Below are positions 1 to 6,203 of a DNA stretch of 8,976 bases, piece after piece (the first letter of the stretch is position 1; each line of letters begins with the position of its first letter). Made by a program: the position numbers and the translations under genes. This DNA is from Streptosporangiaceae bacterium (GTDB lineage: Bacteria; Actinomycetota; Actinomycetes; Streptosporangiales; Streptosporangiaceae): the NCBI GenBank assembly GCA_030045215.1, contig JASIBJ010000029.1, positions 1 through 8,976 of the forward strand, given 5' to 3'. Below the pieces are notes generated by a model. It was not told the origin of the DNA, ran no database searches, and worked only from the letters and a program-made list of their open reading frames with translations.

Positions 1-309
1 GCTTGTGCCTGCTGACGGCGCAGCTATCGGCATCAGCCCTGATCAGCCCCAGCAGACGACGTTCCCGGTCGGCCCAGGCCGGGGCAGGCCCGCCCGGCAG
101 CTCTCCGGCATCGGGCCTGGAGGCCGCGCGCACCCGGCCAGCGAACCCGGCAGTCGCCCGTAACTCACCTCATGGCGCGGCTGCGTCCCCCTGGGCATCG
201 CCTGACGCACTGGCGCAGGTGCTGCCTCAGGCGGATCAAGGTCCAGGCCGGCACCCTCGCCAGTAAGCATGATCGTGTTGCGCTGCGTGCTGGCCCTCGG
301 CACAGCCCG
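1..309. other. Upstream region without a recognisable gene
   Basis: No reading frame on either strand gives a protein with family-like character. The open frames here translate to Pro/Arg/Ala/Ser-rich low-complexity sequence typical of chance frames in GC-rich DNA, and none has a convincing ribosome binding site. The stretch contains several short dyads. One is a 7-bp inverted repeat, CGCCTGA at 199-205 with TCAGGCG at 227-233. An alternative bulged stem overlaps it (201-208 with 213-219). A further bulged dyad at 282-306 lies just upstream of the predicted -35 box. These could be operator sites or the remains of an intergenic region shared with a gene left of the window, but GC-rich DNA produces such dyads readily. 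Confidence 0.6.
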
Positions 310-339
310 TTGACACTCGCCGAGCCAGCCACCTAGATT
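310..339 (+). promoter_or_regulatory. Predicted sigma70-like promoter of the aldehyde dehydrogenase-pobA-metE-like operon
   Basis: A perfect -35 hexamer TTGACA lies at 310-315. After an 18-bp spacer comes TAGATT at 334-339, which matches four of six positions of the TATAAT consensus. The expected transcription start is near 346, leaving a leader of about 100 nt before the chosen GTG start at 450. A start near 346 would exclude the in-frame TTG (339) and ATG (345) as translation starts and agrees with the ribosome binding site at 437-443. The sequence between -10 and the gene is less GC-rich than the flanks. This is a consensus match by eye; no transcript evidence is available. Confidence 0.5.
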
Positions 340-392
340 TGCCAATGTTCGAAGACGTAACTGCTGTTCGTGCAGCGCACAAGCCGGTTTTG

Positions 393-411
393 CTCCGGGC
401 CGTGCCCGGAG
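393..411. promoter_or_regulatory. Perfect 19-bp palindrome in the operon leader (operator or mRNA hairpin)
   Basis: CTCCGGGC (393-400) and GCCCGGAG (404-411) are exact reverse complements separated by the three bases CGT; a G-T pair at 392/412 can extend the stem. The element lies about 50 nt downstream of the predicted transcription start and about 40 nt upstream of the GTG start. It could be a repressor operator of the roadblock type for an aromatic-responsive regulator, or a stable 5' leader hairpin. No T-run follows it, so a classical intrinsic attenuator is unlikely. The dyad is directly visible; its role is inferred. Confidence 0.45.
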
Positions 412-436
412 TCTCGCGGACGGCCGCCCTCAAGTC

Positions 437-443
437 AAAGGAG
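437..443 (+). promoter_or_regulatory. Ribosome binding site fixing the GTG start at 450
   Basis: AAAGGAG sits six bases before the GTG at 450. This strong Shine-Dalgarno match decides the start of the aldehyde dehydrogenase against the in-frame TTG at 339 and ATG at 345. Those would add 35-37 residues unlike the family's N-terminus and have no comparable site upstream. Confidence 0.75.
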
Positions 444-449
444 CGCTCG

Positions 450-1907
450 GTGACCCTTCTGGACAGCGCGATCTGGCGCGGCAAGGTCTACTCCGGCGGC
501 TGGAGGGAGGCAAGCGGCGGGCAGGCTCCGGTCATCGAGCCGGCCACCGGCGCCGAACTAGGCCAGGTCGGCATCGCCTTGCCGGCCGACATCTCGGCGG
601 CCGCCGCGGCCGCGGCTGCCGCCCAGCCCGCCTGGGCCGCGCTGCCGTACACGCAGCGGGCGGCGATCCTGCGCAAGGCCGGCGACATCTGGCTCACGAA
701 CGCGGCCGAGATCGAGGACTGGAGCGTCCGGGAGGGCGGCAAGATCCCGCCCGCGGCGCAATTCGAGACCCACGTCGCAACCGAGGAGGTCTTCGAGGCT
801 GCGACCCTGCCGTCGCGGCCCTACGGCGACCTGCTGCCCAGCGAGCAACCCCACCTGAGTTTCGCCGAGCGAGTTCCCGTCGGCGTCGTCGGCGTCATAT
901 CGCCGTTCAATTTCCCGCAGATCCTCGCGATCCGCTCCGTAGCGCCCGCCCTGGCCCTGGGCAACGCGGTCGTGCTGAAGCCGGACCCGAGGACCGCCGT
1001 CTGCGGCGGCGTCGTGCTAGCCAGGATCTTCGAGGAAGCCGGCCTGCCTGAGGGGTTGCTGCATGTGCTGCCGGGCGGGCCCGAGGCGGGCGAGGCGGTG
1101 GTCACTGACCGGAACATCGGCGTGGTCTCCTTTACCGGGTCGACGGCCGCCGGCCGGAAGGTCGGGGCGCTGGCAGGTCAGCACCTCAAGCGCGTGCACC
1201 TCGAGCTTGGCGGCAACTCCGCGCTCATCGTGCTCGACGATGCCGATCTCGACCTGGCCGCCTCGGCCGGTGCCTGGGGCTCTTTCCTGCACCAGGGACA
1301 GATCTGCATGACCACCGGCAGGCACCTCGTCCAGGAGTCGGTCTACGACGACTACGTCGCCAGGCTCGCCGACAAGGCTAGCCACCTGCCGGTCGGGGAC
1401 CCGGCCTCCGGCCAGGTCGCGCTCGGCCCCATCATCGATGAGCGGCAGCGCGACAAGGTGCACGCGCTGGTGACGGGCAGCGTCGACGCCGGCGCCCGGC
1501 TGGCCGCGGGCGGGACGTACGAGGGCCTGTTCTACCTGCCGACCGTGCTGGCCGAGGTGGCCCCGGCCATGCCGGCCTACGCCAGCGAGGTGTTCGGTCC
1601 AGTCGCCCCGGTGGTGCGGTTCGCGACCGCGGACGAGGCGGCCAAGCTCGCGGCCGACTCCGAGTACGGGCTGTCGCTCGGCATCCTGACGAGCAACGTG
1701 ATGCGCGGTCTCGAACTCGCCAGGAAGATCCCCACCGGCATCGTGCACATCAACGACCAGACGGTCGATGACTCGCCGAACACGCCGTTCGGCGGGATCC
1801 GCGCGTCCGGTACCGGCGCGCGGTTCGGCGGTACCGCTAACCTGGACGCCTTCACCGACACGCGCTGGGTGACGCTCAGGGGCGACATCGCGCCCTACCC
1901 GTTCTGA
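450..1907 (+). CDS. Aromatic aldehyde dehydrogenase (benzaldehyde/vanillin dehydrogenase type)
   Basis: This enzyme should oxidise a benzaldehyde-type substrate to the acid with NAD(P)+ in the cytoplasm. From the GTG at 450 the protein has 485 residues, the normal length for the ALDH superfamily. The oxyanion-hole Asn154 lies in SPFNFPQ, the cofactor-binding segment reads FTGSTAAGRKVG, the general base Glu252 is in LELGGNS, and the catalytic Cys286 is in GQICMTTGR. The N-terminus (TLLDSAIWRGKVYSGGW) and C-terminus (WVTLRGDIAPYPF) resemble, from memory, actinobacterial benzaldehyde and vanillin dehydrogenases. A run of nine alanines (residues 50-58) falls in an Ala-rich helix that is common in this family. 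It is the first gene of the operon, 38 bases ahead of pobA, so 4-hydroxybenzaldehyde (to 4-hydroxybenzoate) or vanillin are the most sensible substrates. The ALDH class is certain; the exact aldehyde is inferred. Confidence 0.93.
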   Translation: MTLLDSAIWRGKVYSGGWREASGGQAPVIEPATGAELGQVGIALPADISAAAAAAAAAQPAWAALPYTQRAAILRKAGDIWLTNAAEIEDWSVREGGKIPPAAQFETHVATEEVFEAATLPSRPYGDLLPSEQPHLSFAERVPVGVVGVISPFNFPQILAIRSVAPALALGNAVVLKPDPRTAVCGGVVLARIFEEAGLPEGLLHVLPGGPEAGEAVVTDRNIGVVSFTGSTAAGRKVGALAGQHLKRVHLELGGNSALIVLDDADLDLAASAGAWGSFLHQGQICMTTGRHLVQESVYDDYVARLADKASHLPVGDPASGQVALGPIIDERQRDKVHALVTGSVDAGARLAAGGTYEGLFYLPTVLAEVAPAMPAYASEVFGPVAPVVRFATADEAAKLAADSEYGLSLGILTSNVMRGLELARKIPTGIVHINDQTVDDSPNTPFGGIRASGTGARFGGTANLDAFTDTRWVTLRGDIAPYPF

Positions 1908-1945
1908 CCGGGCGCGGCACCGGACACACTGCATCCGCAGGACAT

Positions 1946-3145
1946 ATGCGTACTCAGGTAGGCATCGTCGGGGCCGGCCCGGCCGGGCTGCTGCTCTCTC
2001 ATCTGCTGGCCCGGCGCGGCATCGAGTCGGTGCTGATCGAGATCCGCAGCCGTGCGTACTGCGAAGCACGTCAGCGGGCCGGGGTGCTGGAGGACGGCAG
2101 CGTCCGGCTGCTGCGCGCGGCTGGCCTGGCCGGCCGCCTGGACCGGCAGGGCATCGAGCACGGCGGCATCTACCTGCAGTTTGCCGGCGAGCGACGGCAC
2201 ATCAATTTCCGTGAGCTCACCGGCGGGCGCACCGTCACCGTGTACGCGCAAACCGAGGTGGTCAAGGACATCATCGCCCGGCGCCTGGCCGACGCGGGCC
2301 CCGAGGCGATCGAGTTCGAGGTGTCGGGCACCGTGGTCGCCGACCTGGACACCGACCTACCGAAGCTGCGGTACACCACCAGGGACGGTACCCGGCGCGA
2401 GGTGATCTGCGACGCCATCGCCGGCTGCGACGGCTTCCACGGCATCTGCCGGCCGGCCATCCCGCCGGCCGTCCAGACCGTCACCGAGCGGGACTACCCG
2501 TACGCCTGGCTCGGCATCCTCGCCGACGTCCCGCCGTCCACCGACGAACTCATCTACGCCCATCATCCGCGCGGCTTCGCTCTGCACAGCCTGCGCGGGC
2601 CCACCATCAGCCGGCTCTACCTGCAGGTCAACCCGGATGAGGACATCGAGGACTGGCCCGACCAGCGCATCTGGGACGAGCTGTCCGAGCGGTTCGCGCT
2701 ACCCGGCTGGGAGCTCAAGCAGGGCCCCGTGCTGGACAAGAGCATCACGCCCATGCGCAGCTTCGTCGCTGCCCCGATGCGCTATGGCCGGCTGTTCCTG
2801 GCCGGCGATGCGGCCCACATTGTGCCGCCGACCGGGGCCAAAGGACTCAACCTGGCGCTCGCGGACATCGCCTACCTGGCGCCGGCCCTGGCCGACCTGG
2901 CTCTCGGCCAGCCAGACCTGGCCGACCAGTACTCGGACACGTGCCTGCGCCGGGTCTGGCGGTCCACTCACTTCTCGTGGTGGATGACCACCATGCTGCA
3001 CCGCACTCCGGGCGCCGACGCCATGGAGAGCCAACTGCAGCTCTCGCAACTGCGGTACGTGGCGACCTCGCGGGCAGCCGCCACGAGCCTGGCCGAGAAC
3101 TACACCGGCTACCCTCCCCTACCCGCCAGCATCCTGACGCTCTGA
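1946..3145 (+). CDS. pobA: 4-hydroxybenzoate 3-monooxygenase (p-hydroxybenzoate hydroxylase)
   Basis: This FAD-dependent class A flavoprotein monooxygenase converts 4-hydroxybenzoate, O2 and NAD(P)H to protocatechuate, the entry to the beta-ketoadipate pathway. The 399-residue length fits PobA. The FAD-binding GAGPAG motif is at residues 9-14, the IAGCDGFHG motif at about 158-166, and GDAAHIVPPTGAKG begins near residue 287. Counterparts of the Pseudomonas fluorescens active-site residues are present: Arg44, Tyr201 (here Tyr204), Ser212, Arg214, Tyr222, Pro293 and Tyr385 (here Tyr386). In the loop that sets coenzyme preference, Arg33 and Gln34 of the Pseudomonas enzyme are Ile33 and Arg34, while Tyr38 is kept. 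This is compatible with NADH use, as known for some actinobacterial PobA. A weak AGGA lies three bases before the ATG, so translation may partly depend on the upstream gene. The assignment is firm. Confidence 0.96.
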   Translation: MRTQVGIVGAGPAGLLLSHLLARRGIESVLIEIRSRAYCEARQRAGVLEDGSVRLLRAAGLAGRLDRQGIEHGGIYLQFAGERRHINFRELTGGRTVTVYAQTEVVKDIIARRLADAGPEAIEFEVSGTVVADLDTDLPKLRYTTRDGTRREVICDAIAGCDGFHGICRPAIPPAVQTVTERDYPYAWLGILADVPPSTDELIYAHHPRGFALHSLRGPTISRLYLQVNPDEDIEDWPDQRIWDELSERFALPGWELKQGPVLDKSITPMRSFVAAPMRYGRLFLAGDAAHIVPPTGAKGLNLALADIAYLAPALADLALGQPDLADQYSDTCLRRVWRSTHFSWWMTTMLHRTPGADAMESQLQLSQLRYVATSRAAATSLAENYTGYPPLPASILTL

Positions 3146-3163
3146 GAAGAGGACGGTTCCGCC

Positions 3164-4282
3164 ATGCGCACCACACCGCCGTTCCGCGCCGATCACGTCG
3201 GCAGCCTGCTCCGCCCGGCCGCGCTGCTAGCGGCGCGCAAGGATTACGCGGCCGGCCGGATCGAGGCGGCCGCGCTGCGAGCCGCCGAGGACGATGCGAT
3301 CAAGGATGCCGTGCAGCTGCAGCACGACGCCGGCCTCCAGTCAGCCACCGACGGCGAGTTCCGCCGGGCGTCCTGGCACATGGACTTCATTTACCAGCTC
3401 GGCGGCGTCGCCAAGGCACCAGGCAATCTCGCGGTGCGGTTCCACAACCCGTCGGGCGACATCGAGTTCACGCCTGCCGCCATGCACATCGCCAGCAAGA
3501 TCAAGCTGGACAAGACGATCTTCGCCGATGACTTCGGCTACCTGCAGTCCGTGGTGAGGGAGGCGACGCCGAAGCTCACCATCCCCTCGCCGAACATGGT
3601 GCACTACCGCGGCGGGCCGGCCGCCATCGACCACGACGTCTACCCCGACATGGAGGAGTTCTGGTCGGACCTGTCGGCCGCCTACAACGACGAGGTGCAG
3701 CGGATGGCCGCGCTCGGCTGCACCTATCTCCAGCTCGATGACACCAGCCTGGCTTACCTCAACGACCCTGCTCAGCGGGCGGAGATCGCGGGCCGCGGCG
3801 AGGACGCCGATCACCTGCACCTGCGCTACATCCGCCAGGTGAACGACGCAATCGCCGGCCGGCCGGACACCATGCGCGTCACCACGCACATGTGCCGCGG
3901 CAACTTCCGCTCGTCCTGGGTGGCCGCCGGCGGTTACGACTTCGTCGCCGAGGCGCTCTTCAGCGAGCTGGCGGTGGACGGCTTTTTCCTCGAGTACGAC
4001 GACGAGCGCTCCGGCGGCTTCGAGCCGCTGCGGTTCGTCCCCAAGGGCAAGATGGTGGTGCTCGGCCTGGTGACGACCAAGCGGGGCGCGCTGGAGGAGC
4101 GGGACACCCTGAGGCGCCGGATCGACGAGGCCGCCAGGTTCGTCCCGCTCGACCAGATCTGCCTGTCGCCGCAGTGCGGGTTCTCCTCGACCGTCGAGGG
4201 CAACGAGCTCACCCAAGACGAGCAGCAGGCGAAGTTGCGACTGATCGTGCAAACCGCGCACGACGTCTGGGGCGAAGGTTAA
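3164..4282 (+). CDS. Short MetE-like (cobalamin-independent methionine synthase C-terminal domain) protein
   Basis: The 372-residue protein has only the catalytic (beta/alpha)8 barrel of MetE, about half the length of full MetE, and belongs with the YxjG/YxjH-like and epoxyalkane:CoM transferase-like relatives. Family zinc ligands are visible: His242 and Cys244 in THMCRGN, Glu277 in FFLEYD and Cys338 in SPQCGFSS. The thiol-substrate side is recognisable in VGSLLRP (12-18), DGE (63-65) and LQLDD (189-193). The TGPVT-like folate-side segment of MetE is replaced by IPSPNMVHYRGG, and the N-terminal folate-binding half is missing, so methyl-tetrahydrofolate need not be the methyl donor. A GAGGA site lies ten bases before the ATG, and pobA ends 18 bases upstream, so it should be cotranscribed. 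Its TAA stop overlaps the opposing livM stop. A zinc-dependent alkyl or methyl transfer to a thiol is the best general reading. Ordinary methionine synthesis, and methyl handling linked to methoxyaromatic breakdown, are both possible. Confidence 0.85.
   Translation: MRTTPPFRADHVGSLLRPAALLAARKDYAAGRIEAAALRAAEDDAIKDAVQLQHDAGLQSATDGEFRRASWHMDFIYQLGGVAKAPGNLAVRFHNPSGDIEFTPAAMHIASKIKLDKTIFADDFGYLQSVVREATPKLTIPSPNMVHYRGGPAAIDHDVYPDMEEFWSDLSAAYNDEVQRMAALGCTYLQLDDTSLAYLNDPAQRAEIAGRGEDADHLHLRYIRQVNDAIAGRPDTMRVTTHMCRGNFRSSWVAAGGYDFVAEALFSELAVDGFFLEYDDERSGGFEPLRFVPKGKMVVLGLVTTKRGALEERDTLRRRIDEAARFVPLDQICLSPQCGFSSTVEGNELTQDEQQAKLRLIVQTAHDVWGEG
4245..4263 (-). terminator. Candidate hairpin terminator for the leftward transporter operon
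   Basis: TCGTGC (4245-4250) and GCACGA (4258-4263) form a perfect 6-bp stem with a 7-nt loop. Read leftwards, it begins 15 bases after the livM stop, and no T-run follows. Because the two operons share their stop codons, any terminator for livM must lie inside the MetE-like gene; this is the only strong nearby stem noticed. U-less hairpins have been proposed as terminators in actinomycetes, so this is a weak candidate. Confidence 0.25.
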
Positions 4283-5331
4283 CGACGGAGGGAACGGGAT
4301 CGTCCGTTGCTTTCCCCGATCCGCAGCCAGTACCCGACCGGGAACAGTCGCAGGTGCAGGTGCTCGTCGGCCAGGCCCCACAGGCCGCGGCGCGCGAAGA
4401 GGGCCACGAGGATCGCGACCAGGCCGAGGATGATCAGGTACCACGCGTTGTACGAGGCCAGTGTCTGCTGCAGCACCATGTAGACGGCGGTGCCGATGAT
4501 GGGCCCCTCGACCGTCCCGAGCCCGCCGATGATGGTCGCGAACGCCATCTCCGCGGTCCACTGCACGCTGAACACTGCGCTCGGCTGCACCTGGAGCTGG
4601 CTGATCGCGAGCACCCCGCCAGCCGCTCCGCAGCCGATGCCGGCCACGAGGAACACCAGCAGCCGGGCCAGGCCCACCCGAGCCCCCGAGCTGCGCGCGG
4701 CGACCTCATCGTCCCTGACCGCGGTGAGCACCAGGCCGAGCCGGCTGCGCAGCAGCACGTAGACGGCGAGCATGGCCGCCGCGGTGACAGCAAGTCCGAT
4801 CCAGTAGGTGTCGGCGGTGAGCAGGTTCGGACTCAGCCCGGCGAAGCCGGGCAACGGCAGGCCGGTGCCGCCGCCGAGCGAGGAAAACCGCTCGATGAGC
4901 AGCATGAGCGCGGCCGCGAGCACCCACGTTGCGATCGCGAAGTAACCGCTGCGCAGCCGCGACACAAGCCACCACAGCGGGAGCGCGGCCACCCCGCAGC
5001 CGATCGCGGCGACCGGCAGGGCCGCGAACGGAGACAAGCCGTGCAGGGCCAGGATCAGCACGAAGTACGCACCGAGGCCGACGAACCCCTGCTGCCCGAC
5101 CGACACCAGGCCCGCGTATCCGGCCATCAGGTTCCACATGCTGGCCAGCGTGAGCACGATGAACGCCTGCACCAGGATCGCGGTGGTACCCGAATACACG
5201 ATGTACGGGAACAGCGCGAGCACCACGACGACGACCAGTGCGCAGACGCCGGTCCAGGCCACGTTCTGCCGCGAGCGCGTGACCCGGAAGTCCGCCGCGA
5301 TCGGAGCGCTAGTGTCGGTGGCGACGCTCAC
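4279..5331 (-). CDS. livM: HAAT-family ABC transporter permease LivM
   Basis: This is the second membrane subunit of a branched-chain-amino-acid-type (HAAT) importer. The GTG start at 5331 overlaps the livH stop as GTGA and has GGAGGG seven bases upstream, giving 350 residues, normal for LivM. A short hydrophilic N-terminus is followed by repeated hydrophobic helices, roughly 27-46, 49-70, 75-98, 102-124, 128-147, 176-195, 222-245, 262-291 and 296-313. The LivM hallmark GYAGLVSVGQQGFVGLGAY is at 71-89. The cytoplasmic coupling loop that contacts the ATPases is at about 196-216 (SRLGLVLTAVRDDEVAARSSG). The Arg-rich C-terminus ends at a TAA inside the shared TTAA with the convergent MetE-like gene. 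The fold and role are clear. The substrate is not: aromatic acid, amino acid or another small molecule all fit, and the convergent aromatic operon favours the first only by position. Confidence 0.93.
   Translation of the reverse strand: MSVATDTSAPIAADFRVTRSRQNVAWTGVCALVVVVVLALFPYIVYSGTTAILVQAFIVLTLASMWNLMAGYAGLVSVGQQGFVGLGAYFVLILALHGLSPFAALPVAAIGCGVAALPLWWLVSRLRSGYFAIATWVLAAALMLLIERFSSLGGGTGLPLPGFAGLSPNLLTADTYWIGLAVTAAAMLAVYVLLRSRLGLVLTAVRDDEVAARSSGARVGLARLLVFLVAGIGCGAAGGVLAISQLQVQPSAVFSVQWTAEMAFATIIGGLGTVEGPIIGTAVYMVLQQTLASYNAWYLIILGLVAILVALFARRGLWGLADEHLHLRLFPVGYWLRIGESNGRSRSLRR
4293..4308 (+). terminator. Candidate hairpin terminator for the rightward operon
   Basis: AACGG (4293-4297) and CCGTT (4304-4308) pair perfectly across a 6-nt loop whose ends can add a G-U pair. 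GCTTT follows directly, giving a short T-rich tail. It starts ten bases after the stop of the MetE-like gene, inside the 3' end of livM, and mirrors the stem at 4245-4263 on the other side of the shared stop codons. The stem is short, so confidence is low. Confidence 0.3.
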
Positions 5332-6203
5332 GACTGGGCCCTCCGATAGGTAAGGCCTTGCGGCCGGAGCACGAGGACGACCAGGAACACCAGGTAGCCG
5401 GCGAGAAGTTCGTCGGAGATGTTGATCTGGGCGCCGACCTGCTGGGCCACGCCGAGCACGATGCCGCCGAGCAGCGTGCCCCAGAGTGAGCCCAGCCCGC
5501 CGATTACGACGGCGACGAATGCGAAGAGCAGGATCGTGTCTGTGCCCGTGGTCGGATCGAGGTCGGAGTACATCCCGTACGCGATGCCGCCGAGCGCTAC
5601 CGTCCCGAGCGCCAGCGCAGCCGCGATGCCGAACACGTGCCGGTAGTCGGCCCCGGACAGCTGCGCGGCCTCTTGGTCGTCGGCGACGGCTCGGATCAGC
5701 CGGCCGTACCTGGATGCCGACAGGAAATACTGCAGCCCGAGGAGCACCGCGACCGCGACCGCGAAGATGACGACGAGCAGCCAGGCGATCTGAATCTGCG
5801 GCCCGAGACTGAAGGATGAGGTCACCAGGCTCATCCCCGCCCCGATCCCGCGCGTGTTCGCCGAGAAGAACTGGAGCAGGCCGTTCTCGATCACCATGGA
5901 CAGGCCCAGGGTGACGATGAGCGTGGTGAGGACGCCGCGGTTGAGCGCGCTCTGGATGACCGTGCGCTGCAGCCCGTAGCCGAGCACCGCCATCACCGGC
6001 ACCACGACGACAACGGACCACAGCACGGGCATGTGGGTGGCGGCGATGATGCCGATCGCCACGTACCCCGCGATCACGGCCAGGTCGCCGTGCGCGAGAT
6101 TCACGACCTTCATCACCCCGAACATCAGCGAAAGCCCGCAGGCGAACAGGGCGTACAGGCCGCCGGTCAGCACGCCCTGGATGACGGCGTTCACCCAGGC
6201 CAT
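5328..6203 (-). CDS. livH: HAAT-family ABC transporter permease LivH
   Basis: This is the first membrane subunit of the importer and pairs with LivM to form the translocation path. It has 291 residues, the normal length, and its N-terminus (VIQGVLTGGLYALFACGLSL) is typical of LivH. The conserved segment FGVMKVVNLAHGDLAVIAGY is at about 28-47, and the ATPase-coupling loop at 164-185 (SRYGRLIRAVADDQEAAQLSG, approximately). The C-terminus has the family ending LRPQGL. About eight hydrophobic segments are visible. The ATG at 6203 overlaps the livF TAA by one base (TAATG), and GAGGGGAG at 6213-6220 lies nine bases upstream. The end overlaps livM by four bases. This packing implies coupled translation and equal subunit supply. 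Confidence 0.94.
   Translation of the reverse strand: MAWVNAVIQGVLTGGLYALFACGLSLMFGVMKVVNLAHGDLAVIAGYVAIGIIAATHMPVLWSVVVVVPVMAVLGYGLQRTVIQSALNRGVLTTLIVTLGLSMVIENGLLQFFSANTRGIGAGMSLVTSSFSLGPQIQIAWLLVVIFAVAVAVLLGLQYFLSASRYGRLIRAVADDQEAAQLSGADYRHVFGIAAALALGTVALGGIAYGMYSDLDPTTGTDTILLFAFVAVVIGGLGSLWGTLLGGIVLGVAQQVGAQINISDELLAGYLVFLVVLVLRPQGLTYRRAQS
5339..5344 (-). promoter_or_regulatory. Ribosome binding site of livM
   Basis: Read leftwards, GGAGGG lies seven bases before the GTG at 5331, inside the last codons of livH. It decides the livM start. The same frame stays open far upstream into livH and livF, so an automatic call could easily give a much too long protein. Confidence 0.75.

Noticed and set aside
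78..98. GCCGGG/CCCGGC dyad near the left edge as a terminator of an upstream gene
   Set aside because: There is a six-bp stem with no T-run and no identifiable gene ending before it within the window.
339..449. In-frame 37-codon extension of the aldehyde dehydrogenase from TTG 339 (or ATG 345)
   Set aside because: There is no ribosome binding site before these codons, the residues do not resemble the family N-terminus, and a strong AAAGGAG precedes GTG 450. The predicted transcription start would fall after them.
597..625. GC repeat encoding nine alanines in the aldehyde dehydrogenase as a microsatellite or phase-variable tract
   Set aside because: The codons are mixed (GCG, GCC, GCT), so it is not a uniform slippage-prone repeat, and Ala-rich helices are common at this place in the family.
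1017..2069. Long leftward open frame opposite the aldehyde dehydrogenase
   Set aside because: It is a shadow frame with Arg-rich low-complexity translation that covers the conserved dehydrogenase active site on the other strand.
3341..4561. Long leftward open frame opposite the MetE-like gene
   Set aside because: It is antisense to a gene with intact catalytic motifs, is rich in His/Arg/Val/Gly, and has no recognisable domain.
4837..4851. CCCGGC-GAA-GCCGGG hairpin inside livM
   Set aside because: It lies mid-gene, encodes conserved Pro-Gly-Phe-Ala-Gly residues, has no T-run, and such dyads are frequent in GC-rich coding DNA.
3892..5349. Long rightward open frame over the MetE-like gene and livM
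   Set aside because: The translation is Arg/Gln/His/Glu-rich low complexity, a typical shadow frame opposite a GC-rich gene; both real genes beneath it are well supported.
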